A stretch of 64,000 nt of DNA, taken from the NCBI RefSeq assembly GCF_000255705.1, contig NZ_JH636445.1:384558-448557 (forward strand). The letters are read 5' to 3'. Positions within the stretch are counted from its first letter, which is position 1, and every line of letters starts with the position of its first letter. This stretch comes from Zavarzinella formosa DSM 19928. GTDB taxonomy: Bacteria > Planctomycetota > Planctomycetia > Gemmatales > Gemmataceae. Below the pieces are notes generated by a model, which saw only the letters and a program-made list of their open reading frames with translations, ran no database searches and was not told where the DNA came from. A program made the position numbers and the translations under genes. This document shows, piece by piece, positions 1 to 7,569 of the stretch.

Positions 1-1326
1 GAGATCGAACGCGAAGCGCTTCGCAAAGAGAAGGATTCGGCCTCTCGTGACCGGTTGACGAAACTGGAAAAGGAATTGGCGAACGACAAGGCCCAAGCCG
101 ATGCCCTCAAGGCCCGGTGGATGAACGAGAAGAACGCCGTCAACAAAGTCCGCGAGGTTCGCGCCCAGATCGAGGATGTTCGTCAGCAAATCGAAGTGGC
201 CAAGCGGAATTACGATTTGCAAAAGGCCGCCGAACTTGAATATGGCAAACTGCCGGAACTTGAAAAGATGGTCAAGGAGATGGAAGGCGAGCCGATGAAA
301 GACGGCCAGCCGCGTTTGCTCAAGGAGGAAGTTGGCGAGGAAGACATCGCCGCCGTCGTGAGCCGTTGGACGGGTGTGCCGGTGATGAAGTTGCTGGAAG
401 GGGAGAAGGAAAAACTCCTGAACCTCGACAAGGAACTTCACAAGCGGCTGATTGGCCAGGACGAAGCCGTGATGGCCGTCACCGAGGCGGTGATCCGCGC
501 CCGCAGCGGGTTGAAAGATCCGCAAAAACCTATTGGCAGTTTTCTCTTCCTCGGGCCGACCGGCGTGGGGAAAACCGAACTGGCCCGCGCGTTGGCCGAG
601 TTTCTGTTCGACGACGAAAGGTCGATGATCCGCATCGACATGAGCGAGTATCAGGAGAAGCATAACGTCAGCCGGTTGCTCGGCGCCCCGCCCGGTTACA
701 TCGGGTACGAAGAAGGGGGACAACTGACGGAGCAAGTGCGACGCCGCCCATACTGCGTGATCCTGTTCGATGAAATCGAAAAGGCCCACCCGGATGTTTT
801 CAACGTGTTGCTTCAAGTGTTGGACGACGGCCGGTTGACGGACGGGCAGGGACGGACGGTGAACTTCAAGAACACCATCGTCATCATGACCTCCAACGTC
901 GGCAGCCAGCGCATCTTGCAGTACAAGGGGACGCACGTTGGCGAGGTGTATGACCGAATGCAGGAGGCCGTCATGGAAGAGCTTCGCAAGCACTTCCGGC
1001 CGGAGTTTCTGAACCGGATCGATGAGACGATTGTGTTCCATGCCCTGCGGGAAGAACACCTGAAGGCGATCATCGAGATTCAACTCGGCCGGGTGCGGGA
1101 ACGCCTCACCGAGCGAAACATCACGTTGACGCTGACCGACGCCGCCAAGGAACATATCGCAAAGGTCGGTTACGACCCGGCCTACGGGGCCAGGCCGCTC
1201 AAGAGAGTGATTCAACGGGAAGTGGAAAACACCCTCGGCCGGAAATTGCTGGATGGCTCCATCAAGGATGGAACGGCGGTCAAGGTGGATTACGACGTGT
1301 CGCGGGATGGATTGAAGTTTGAGTGA
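1..1326 (+). CDS. clpB: ATP-dependent chaperone ClpB, C-terminal part (5' end outside window)
   Basis: This is the last 441 codons of ClpB, the AAA+ disaggregase that works with the DnaK system to rescue aggregated proteins in the cytoplasm. The reading frame is open from base 1, so the start lies upstream. The visible part begins in the coiled-coil middle domain (Lys/Glu-rich, about the first 100 residues) and continues through the second nucleotide-binding domain. Walker [10 protein letters not shown], Walker [12 protein letters not shown] and the pore-loop segment GYIGYEEGG are intact, and the C-terminal D2-small domain ends in a normal place for the family. ClpA/ClpC are less likely because the coiled-coil segment before NBD2 is long. 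A hairpin follows the stop codon. Confidence 0.95.
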   Translation, partial: EIEREALRKEKDSASRDRLTKLEKELANDKAQADALKARWMNEKNAVNKVREVRAQIEDVRQQIEVAKRNYDLQKAAELEYGKLPELEKMVKEMEGEPMKDGQPRLLKEEVGEEDIAAVVSRWTGVPVMKLLEGEKEKLLNLDKELHKRLIGQDEAVMAVTEAVIRARSGLKDPQKPIGSFLFLGPTGVGKTELARALAEFLFDDERSMIRIDMSEYQEKHNVSRLLGAPPGYIGYEEGGQLTEQVRRRPYCVILFDEIEKAHPDVFNVLLQVLDDGRLTDGQGRTVNFKNTIVIMTSNVGSQRILQYKGTHVGEVYDRMQEAVMEELRKHFRPEFLNRIDETIVFHALREEHLKAIIEIQLGRVRERLTERNITLTLTDAAKEHIAKVGYDPAYGARPLKRVIQREVENTLGRKLLDGSIKDGTAVKVDYDVSRDGLKFE

Positions 1327-1331
1327 CCCGG

Positions 1332-1366
1332 ATCATCTCCCCGTCATTCCGGTGGCGGGAGATGAT
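1332..1366. terminator. hairpin between convergent clpB and secreted-protein genes
   Basis: A perfect 10-bp inverted repeat (ATCATCTCCC at 1332-1341, GGGAGATGAT at 1357-1366) with a 15-nt loop lies between the clpB stop codon and the stop of the gene on the other strand. On the plus strand a short T run follows (TGAGTTT). Its position between two convergent genes suggests a bidirectional terminator. Confidence 0.6.
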
Positions 1367-1371
1367 TGAGT

Positions 1372-2103
1372 TTAAGGTTTGTCAAAGATGGCCCGGTCGA
1401 GTTTTTCAGGGAACACGTATTCAAATTTCGTCCACGAGAAAATCTCTTTTCCATCCAAGGTCAGCGCCAGACTTTGGGGAAGTTTGATGCCCTCCACTTC
1501 CTTATGGTCGCCCAAAATCATCTCTTGAAGTTTCGTCACCCCGGTTTCCCGAGCCTTGTAGGAAATCTTTCTCAAGAGCAGGGTGTTCGGGTCGAATGAG
1601 AGCGTCATGTCCGGCCAGTTGCGACGGGCGACCGTGATGCTGGTCGTGGGTTCGCCGTTGACTTTGATTCCGGGGGTGAACGTGATTTTGTTGCCGGATT
1701 CCAGCAAGGGGAGGAGCGTCAACATCCAGTAGGCGTACATTCCCTGCCGGCAATCGTTGACCTCTTCCAAATTCAAGTCGGCGGACATGCCCGATTGCCG
1801 CTTCCAACCACGGTCGTTGACGACGCACAACGTCATCGCGCCTTTCATCTTTTCATCGCCGAACTCATAGTAGGTCAGCGACTGGCTGGGCCAGATGGCT
1901 TGGATCGTGCGGATATTTGGCGTTTTTACCCCGTTTAACGTCATCGTGCCGCTGGCTTTGATGATGCTGATGGACTGTTTCTTCAGCGTCGCCGTATCCT
2001 TGGCATGCGCCTTCAAGACATCTTTGACAAAGTCGTCCACATCGGCGGCAAAGACAACGGGGGAAATGAACAGCAACAGACTGACGGAGAGCAAACGACG
2101 CAT
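1372..2103 (-). CDS. secreted protein of unknown function, LolA/LolB-like fold possible
   Basis: A 243-residue protein (from the second Met, MRRLLSVS) with a clear N-terminal signal peptide: basic start, hydrophobic LLSVSLLLFISPVVF, and an Ala cleavage region before DVDDF. The mature part shows repeated beta-strand patterns such as MTLSFDPNTLLLRKISY and SLTYYEFGDEKMKGAMTLCVV, reminiscent of lipoprotein-carrier or outer-membrane-lipoprotein-sorting folds, but no decisive motif is present. It probably acts in the periplasm. It stands alone, convergent with clpB and about 80 bp downstream of the sensor kinase gene stop. An upstream Met (2109) is an alternative start. Confidence 0.6.
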   Translation of the reverse strand: MRRLLSVSLLLFISPVVFAADVDDFVKDVLKAHAKDTATLKKQSISIIKASGTMTLNGVKTPNIRTIQAIWPSQSLTYYEFGDEKMKGAMTLCVVNDRGWKRQSGMSADLNLEEVNDCRQGMYAYWMLTLLPLLESGNKITFTPGIKVNGEPTTSITVARRNWPDMTLSFDPNTLLLRKISYKARETGVTKLQEMILGDHKEVEGIKLPQSLALTLDGKEIFSWTKFEYVFPEKLDRAIFDKP

Positions 2104-2186
2104 TGGCAAACGCCTCCGGGACGACGGGTTCCTGTGCTGTTAGTTTATCGGAGAAAAGGGGGGCCGGAATTTGTTCCGGCCCGGAA

Positions 2187-4103
2187 TCAGGAAGCGTTCG
2201 GAAGTTCCACCCGGAAGGTGCTTCCCTGTCCGACAACGCTTTTGACATGCAACTGTCCGCCAAGGCAATTCACATATTCCTTGACGATGGCCAGCCCGAG
2301 GCCCGCATGAACTCCGGTGGCGTGCCGGGAGGGATCGGCCCGGAAAAATCGCTCGAAGATTTTTTCCTGCACTTCTTGGGTCATTCCGATGCCGGTGTCG
2401 GCGACTTCCAAGGCCACGCCGCCATCGGCCATCCGTTCGGCCGAGACGCTAATCTGGCCGCCGGGCTGGTTGTATTCGATGGCGTTGTGAACCAGATTCA
2501 TCAACACTTCCCGGAGTTTTCCCGGATCGGTGGTGACAGTCAGATGAGCCGGCTTTTCAACGCGGAACGTCACGCCCTGAACATCCGCCAGCGGTTTGCC
2601 AATGATCACACAACCATCAACAAGTTCGCCGACCTCGACTTCTTCGGGGCGAATCACATCGGCCCCGGTGTCCAGCCAGGCCAGGGCGAGCATCCGCTCC
2701 ACCAGTTGATTCATCTGCTTCGCGATGCCCCGGCAGTCCTCAATCGTTTCCCGATATTCGGTGGCCGTGCGCGGTTTGCGGCAAGCCACTTCGAGCGTGG
2801 TCGTCATGGCGGCGAGGGGAGTGCGCAATTCATGGGAGATGTCGGCGGCCGCCCGTTTTTCCCGCTCGAAGGCTTTTTGTAGCTCGTATAACGCAAGCGT
2901 CAGACGATCCAGCACCGGCTTGACTTCGGAGGGCATCGCCGCCGGGTCGATGGGAACACGGAAGTCCTTGGCGGTGATCTCACTGACCGCATGAGAAAGC
3001 CGCTTCAACGGATTCAGGCCGAAGCCGACCAGCACCCAGCCGCCGACCAAGGCGACCAGCAGTGAAAGCCCCGTGACCCATGCCAATGTCCAACGTAAGT
3101 TTGCGAGGGTGGCATGAGTATTGTTGTTGATCTCGGCAATTTGCTCGTCGCGCGCCTGTTGATGGGCAATGATCGTGGGATGAAGATCGGACAGATCCCA
3201 CGCGACGTGAACATAGATTGTCGGGAGATTGAAGCTTCGCGATCCCCCGCCTGGGGAACCGGGGGGCGGTCCCGGAGGTCCGCCCCCGCCCGGTCCACCG
3301 CCTCCCCCCGGTCCGCCGCCTCCACCACCGCCCGGTCCGTTCGGAGGGGGGCCAAACAGGCCCCCCATTGAACCCGAGCCACGGGGAACGCGAGCGTGCG
3401 CCGCCAAGCCAGTCAAGGCTCTTGAGGGCCGGGTATTATCATCGAATCTCGGGGAGCGGGGAGGCGAGGATGTGTCCGGGAGGCGGCCAAACCGGGTGAC
3501 GGGCACTTTGACAATGACGCGGCGGCCCGTCTTTTGAGATGGCAGATCGACATTGTCATAATGTGATTGATAAAGCCCCTCGGATTCCATCGCGACCAGA
3601 TCAATCGGCAGGCTATGGCCGTCGAGCGATTTGGACTGCCAAGTGGCTCCCCAGTCGGAATTCAGTTGAACGTATTCGTGGCCGGGAGAATCCCGCTCGC
3701 GATTCAGGTCTTCTTCGTTCAATTTGATTTCGGTGGCGAGACGTGTTTGCACCAGCCATGCCATCGGATTGCCGCTGGTTTCACTAATCTGCACGGTGAT
3801 GGGCAAAAACGCATATGGCCCGAGAGGGGCGCTGAGGGCTTGGAGTTGGGTGCCGATGGCCTGTGGCCGAAGCCGGACGGCGTGGAATTGCGACTGAGCC
3901 TCGCTCGCCAGATAGTGGGCGTGGACAAGCAAGTCTTGGTCCACTTTGTCGTGGTATTGATATTCCACCAAGTCGCGGGAGGCGTGTTGTTTTTCGCGGA
4001 TCGATTCGGCCGTTGTTCGATAAACGACGCCGACGACCACTCCGAGCGTGAGAACCAGCAGAATCAACAGATTCAGCAGGAGTGATCGCCGGATGGATTT
4101 CAT
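2187..4103 (-). CDS. two-component sensor histidine kinase with Gly/Pro-rich periplasmic tract
   Basis: A 638-residue inner-membrane histidine kinase. TM1 is about residues 8-28; a periplasmic region of about 310 residues follows, then TM2 at about 338-362 and a HAMP linker. The HisKA segment has the phospho-acceptor His in DISHELRTPL (about 421-430). The ATPase domain has N-box NLVHNAIEYN, G1 VADTGIGM and G2 HAGLGLAIVKEY. I chose the start at 4103 because its ATG overlaps the TGA of the upstream response-regulator gene, leaving the 4-nt overlap typical of coupled pairs. Residues about 250-287 are almost only Gly and Pro, within the sensor region. Ligand unknown. Confidence 0.9.
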   Translation of the reverse strand: MKSIRRSLLLNLLILLVLTLGVVVGVVYRTTAESIREKQHASRDLVEYQYHDKVDQDLLVHAHYLASEAQSQFHAVRLRPQAIGTQLQALSAPLGPYAFLPITVQISETSGNPMAWLVQTRLATEIKLNEEDLNRERDSPGHEYVQLNSDWGATWQSKSLDGHSLPIDLVAMESEGLYQSHYDNVDLPSQKTGRRVIVKVPVTRFGRLPDTSSPPRSPRFDDNTRPSRALTGLAAHARVPRGSGSMGGLFGPPPNGPGGGGGGGPGGGGGPGGGGPPGPPPGSPGGGSRSFNLPTIYVHVAWDLSDLHPTIIAHQQARDEQIAEINNNTHATLANLRWTLAWVTGLSLLVALVGGWVLVGFGLNPLKRLSHAVSEITAKDFRVPIDPAAMPSEVKPVLDRLTLALYELQKAFEREKRAAADISHELRTPLAAMTTTLEVACRKPRTATEYRETIEDCRGIAKQMNQLVERMLALAWLDTGADVIRPEEVEVGELVDGCVIIGKPLADVQGVTFRVEKPAHLTVTTDPGKLREVLMNLVHNAIEYNQPGGQISVSAERMADGGVALEVADTGIGMTQEVQEKIFERFFRADPSRHATGVHAGLGLAIVKEYVNCLGGQLHVKSVVGQGSTFRVELPNAS

Positions 4104-4813
4104 GACATGGCTTCCCCGCTCTCGGCGGGTTCGGCCGTGTCGGCCTCGCCCCGGAGCATGTAGCCCTCGCCCCAACGGGTGAGGATCAGCGGCGGTTTGA
4201 AATCGCGGTCGATTTTGTTCCGCAAATACCGGATGTAAACATCCACCACGTTGGACACGCTTTCGTCGTGCTCATCCCACAGGTGTTCCCAAATCATCGT
4301 CCGGGTGACCACCTTGCCCTGATGAAATGCCAGAAACTCCAGAAGGGCATATTCCTTCGGCGTCAGGTGGATGGACTTGCCCGAGCGTTTGACGGTTCGG
4401 GAGGAGGTGTCCAATGTCAGGTCATGAACCCGGATCACCGGGTCTTTCACATGATGGCCGCGACGGATCAACGCCCGCAACCGGGCCAAAAGCTCGTCGA
4501 GTTCAAAAGGCTTGGTGAGATAATCGTCGGCCCCGGAATCGAGGCCAGTCACGCGGTCTTCCGTGGAACCCCTGGCGGTCAGCACCAGCACATGCGTGTT
4601 GATCCCGTTCGCCCGCCAGCCCTTTAGGATGGTGAGGCCATCCTTTTTGGGAAGCATGAGGTCGAGAACGATCACATCGTAATTGGTGGTACGAGCCTTT
4701 TGATCGGCAACCTCGCCGTCTTCGGCAATATCCACGGCAAGCCCCTCTTCTTCAAGGCCCTGACGCAGGGCACGGAGGAGGGGTTTGTTGTCTTCAACGA
4801 GCAAAACACGCAC
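4100..4813 (-). CDS. OmpR/PhoB-family response regulator
   Basis: A 237-residue DNA-binding response regulator, partner of the overlapping sensor kinase. The receiver domain (about 1-120) has the acidic pocket VEDN, phospho-acceptor Asp51 in IVLDLMLP and the conserved Lys in LTKPFELDEL. The C-terminal winged-helix domain carries LTPKEYALLEFLAFHQGKVV and the YIRYLRNKID recognition helix of the OmpR family. It is the first gene of the pair and is divergent from the Fae homologue gene, with about 110 bp between them that must hold both promoters. Target genes cannot be read from the sequence. Confidence 0.93.
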   Translation of the reverse strand: MRVLLVEDNKPLLRALRQGLEEEGLAVDIAEDGEVADQKARTTNYDVIVLDLMLPKKDGLTILKGWRANGINTHVLVLTARGSTEDRVTGLDSGADDYLTKPFELDELLARLRALIRRGHHVKDPVIRVHDLTLDTSSRTVKRSGKSIHLTPKEYALLEFLAFHQGKVVTRTMIWEHLWDEHDESVSNVVDVYIRYLRNKIDRDFKPPLILTRWGEGYMLRGEADTAEPAESGEAMS

Positions 4814-4922
4814 GGTTCGCTCCGGCTAGTGGCCGTTGGGAGGGACGTTCCTGATTAAAATCGTAGCTTGTCCCCGATGAAAGGTTAATGAGTTTTTTGA
4901 CGCGAAACCTTGGGAGACGGTC

Positions 4923-5477
4923 ATGGCCGAACGAATTGTGCTGCGGACGGGCGAAGCCTTGGTGGAAGGGGACAAGGATTACTTGTGCGCCGAACCGGAA
5001 GTGGTGATCGGCGAATTCGACGGCCCCGTGGGCACGGCTTTCGCCAATCTCATCGGTGACCAAGTGAAGGGCCACACGAAGGTGTTCGCCATCCTCAACA
5101 GCGACGTGCAGATTCGCCCGGCGACCCTCATGGTCAGCAAGGTGACGGTTCGTGATCCCCGGTACACAAACATTCTGATGGGCACGGTGCAGGCGGCGAT
5201 CGCCAACGGCGTGCTGGATGCCGTACGGGCCGGGGACATTCCCAAGGAGAAGGCCAACGATCTGGGAATCATCTATTCGGTGTGGCTGGACCCGTCAATT
5301 CTGAATGTCCCGGCCGGTGAGGTCGATCATGCCGCCCTCTTCCAAGTGCATCGGGAGGCGACGGCCAAAGTCATCAAGAAGGCCATGAACCATGAGCCGG
5401 GAATTGATTGGCTGCTCGCCAATCAGGATTCCGTCCAGCACTTCTTTTATCAACAAGGGCTGGAAGGGAACATCTGA
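4923..5477 (+). CDS. formaldehyde-activating enzyme (Fae) homologue, divergent active site
   Basis: A 184-residue protein of the Fae family, whose classical members condense formaldehyde with tetrahydromethanopterin. Matches to remembered Fae sequences are TGEALV near the N terminus, the LMVSKVTVRDPRY block (LMFNKVT in Methylobacterium Fae), GTVQAAIANGVLDAV, and the Gln, Lys and Thr that bind the cofactor. The catalytic HxD motif (His17 and Asp19 in published numbering) aligns with Glu24-Pro-Glu26, so it may not be a canonical Fae. A strong GGGAG ribosome site precedes the ATG by 6 nt. It is a single-gene unit and no other C1-transfer gene is in the window. It resembles the diverged Fae-like paralogues reported in planctomycetes. 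Confidence 0.8.
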   Translation: MAERIVLRTGEALVEGDKDYLCAEPEVVIGEFDGPVGTAFANLIGDQVKGHTKVFAILNSDVQIRPATLMVSKVTVRDPRYTNILMGTVQAAIANGVLDAVRAGDIPKEKANDLGIIYSVWLDPSILNVPAGEVDHAALFQVHREATAKVIKKAMNHEPGIDWLLANQDSVQHFFYQQGLEGNI

Positions 5478-5483
5478 CGGCCG

Positions 5484-6020
5484 TCACTTCGCCAACCCGG
5501 CCCCGAATTTGTGGAAGAACTTTTCCACCTTGGGCATCACGACCATTTGACAGTAAGGTTGCGTCGGGTTGTTGCGGAAGTATCCTTGGTGGTATTCTTC
5601 CGCCAGGTAAAACACGCTTAGCGGACTCACTTCGGTGACAATCGACGCATCGAAAACATTCTCCCGAGTCATCTCCTGAATCACCCGCTCGGCCGTGGTT
5701 TTTTGGGCGTTTGATTGGTAGAAGATGGCCGAGCGATATTGGGTTCCCACGTCGGCCCCCTGACGGTCCTTGGTGGTCGGATCGTGGATGGCGAAGAAGA
5801 TGCCCAACAATTGCTCGAAGGAGATAATCTCGGGGTCGAACGTGAGTTGCACCACTTCGGCGTGTCCCGTGTGGCCGCCGCAAACCTGCCGATAAGTCGG
5901 CAGGGGGATCGTGCCGCCGGTGTAACCCGATACTGATTTGATGATGCCTTTCGCCTGCTCAAAGACCGCTTCCAGACACCAGAAGCAGCCACCGCCCAAC
6001 GTCGTTTGTTCCGTGGCCAT
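5484..6020 (-). CDS. msrA: peptide-methionine (S)-S-oxide reductase MsrA
   Basis: A 178-residue MsrA that repairs methionine-S-sulfoxide in oxidised proteins in the cytoplasm. The N-terminal catalytic motif GGGCFWCLEAVF contains the nucleophilic Cys, and GYTGG, the GHAEVVQLTFDP strand and DVGTQYRSAIFY are all conserved. The start at 6020 is supported by GGAGG 6 nt upstream; an ORF extending to 6050 lacks such a site. It converges on the Fae homologue with 6 bp between the stop codons, which sit in a 12-bp palindrome (5475-5486). Confidence 0.95.
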   Translation of the reverse strand: MATEQTTLGGGCFWCLEAVFEQAKGIIKSVSGYTGGTIPLPTYRQVCGGHTGHAEVVQLTFDPEIISFEQLLGIFFAIHDPTTKDRQGADVGTQYRSAIFYQSNAQKTTAERVIQEMTRENVFDASIVTEVSPLSVFYLAEEYHQGYFRNNPTQPYCQMVVMPKVEKFFHKFGAGLAK

Positions 6021-6079
6021 GATGATCCTCCACGCCTGACATGACATCATTCATGATAGGCAGCGGAGGCACGGACAGG

Positions 6080-7024
6080 TTAACGCAATACCTTGCCTTC
6101 GATCCCGATCACCTGCGAGGCCGCCAGTCCGTTGCCGAACGTCTTGAAATTCTTGAACGTCCAGACGACTTTCTTGTCGCGGGTGACTTCGATGAGTTGG
6201 GGATTGTCCTTGCCCGCGTGGCAGTTTCCAATGATGACATTTCCGTTGGGAAGAACTTCCAGCATGGTGACCCAAGCCAGCGTGATCCCCGGCAGTTCTT
6301 TTTGATCGACACTCCACACGGTTTTCCCCTCCGGGGTGACTTCCAGAACGCGGTTGCCGTTTCCAGCGCCGATCAGGGTGTTCCCGTTCGCCAACCGGAT
6401 GGCGCCGTAGACTTCATTGCCGTGGCCTTCGGGTCCATGCCCGTCGGATCGGGGGCGGCCGCCGAGGTCCATCGTGTAAGTCCAAACCACTTTTCCCTTG
6501 GGATCGTATTCGCGGATTTTGCCGTCACCCTCATGGCACACCAGGTAATTCCCGCTGGCAAGTTTGCGGGCCATGCGGGTGTCGCGATGGGCGTTCGGGT
6601 GCTCGATGGTCAGGGCGATTTCCTTGACGATTTTGTCATCCTTGTCCACCTCGATGATCCGGCCGTTACCGGATTCGGCAATCATCGTGTTCCCGTCTTC
6701 GAGACGTTGGAATGCGTGGATTTCGATTCGGCCCTTGTAGCCTTCTTTTTGCTTTGCCTCATGCTTCCACACGATCTTCTTGTCGCGAGTCACTTCGACA
6801 ACCGTGCTGGCGTTGGTCGTAAACATGATGTTCCCGTTGGGTAGCAAGGCAATGTCGTGAACATCAGTCCGGTTGTCCATTTGCCATTCCACTTCCCCTT
6901 TGGCGTTCACCAAGCTCACCTTGCCGTTATCGGCCGCCAGCACGGAATAGGCTGGTTCGGCCGCCATCGCGGGGGTCATCGTCAGAGCGAAAGCGGCCAG
7001 AGAGGTCAAGCCAAGACATTTCAT
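6080..7024 (-). CDS. secreted beta-propeller protein with NGN-type repeats
   Basis: A 314-residue protein with a signal peptide (LTSLAAFALTMTPAMAAEP). The rest is at least five repeats of about 45 residues built on LPNGNxMxxxN followed by xxIxEVDxxxKxVWxY: examples are LPNGNIMFTTN, LEDGNTMIAESGNGRIIEVD, LASGNYLVCHEGDGK, LANGNTLIGAGNGNRVLEV and LPNGNVIIGNC. The pattern fits a PQQ-like or arylsulfotransferase-like beta-propeller exported to the periplasm or cell surface. There is no heme-binding CxxCH motif and no obvious catalytic residue set. It lies 59 bp upstream of msrA on the same strand and could share its transcript. Function unknown. Confidence 0.7.
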   Translation of the reverse strand: MKCLGLTSLAAFALTMTPAMAAEPAYSVLAADNGKVSLVNAKGEVEWQMDNRTDVHDIALLPNGNIMFTTNASTVVEVTRDKKIVWKHEAKQKEGYKGRIEIHAFQRLEDGNTMIAESGNGRIIEVDKDDKIVKEIALTIEHPNAHRDTRMARKLASGNYLVCHEGDGKIREYDPKGKVVWTYTMDLGGRPRSDGHGPEGHGNEVYGAIRLANGNTLIGAGNGNRVLEVTPEGKTVWSVDQKELPGITLAWVTMLEVLPNGNVIIGNCHAGKDNPQLIEVTRDKKVVWTFKNFKTFGNGLAASQVIGIEGKVLR

Positions 7025-7569
7025 GAAATTTCTCAGAGAGATTTTTGGAAGATTGTCGTGGAAAACCGGCGTGAGGTCATCTGAAAAGTCGGTCGCCTTT
7101 GGATTTTTCAGACGAATGTTGAGAACTGCTGCGATTCAAAAACGAAATTCAGTCAGGCATAAAATTTGTCAGGAAAAAACGAAAGATTCCGCAGAGAATC
7201 AGCCGGTGTGAATTTGCAGAATTTGGAAGACACGTTAGAATGCGACAAATCGAACCAGCCGTTTTAATCGGAACAATCCTCCCTGATTACTGAATCCTCA
7301 TTCTGACTGATTCGTTTCACTGAATGGAAACAGATTTCATTGGTGAAGATGAGTCATTTTGGTAAAATTTTCCGAATATTCCGGGTGCGCACGGGTTTCG
7401 GACTGAAGGGATTTAAGCGATTGAGCCACAGGATTCACCGATTTGATGAAGCGTGTTCTAGGATACGAACGACTTCAGTGATTTGACTTGTCGGAACCTC
7501 TGCCGCTCACAGAGACACCCCGCAAAAACAGACCGAACGCCCGCACCCTGAGTCGCTGACGAACCTCCC
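7025..7569. other. 545-bp AT-rich intergenic leader of the polysaccharide operon
   Basis: This gap separates the divergent beta-propeller gene from the polysaccharide operon. It is clearly more AT-rich than its surroundings and contains no open frame with coding character. It must carry promoters in both directions. The only candidate I can point to on the plus strand is at 7340-7368. No RNA structure was recognised by eye. Confidence 0.6.
7340..7368 (+). promoter_or_regulatory. possible sigma-70-like promoter for the polysaccharide operon
   Basis: TTGGTG (7340-7345) and TAAAAT (7363-7368) are separated by 17 bp. The -10 matches the TATAAT consensus at 5 of 6 positions, but the -35 matches only at TTG. 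If used, it leaves an untranslated leader of roughly 195 nt before the first gene. Confidence 0.25.

Noticed and set aside
3243-3356. GC-only repetitive stretch considered as a CRISPR or noncoding repeat
   Set aside because: It is in frame within the sensor kinase gene and codes for a Gly/Pro tract; there are no spaced direct repeats.
5475-5486. Perfect 12-bp palindrome TGACGGCCGTCA spanning both stop codons of the fae-like and msrA genes
   Set aside because: It is too short and has no U tract, so I do not call a terminator; it can arise from two facing stop codons.
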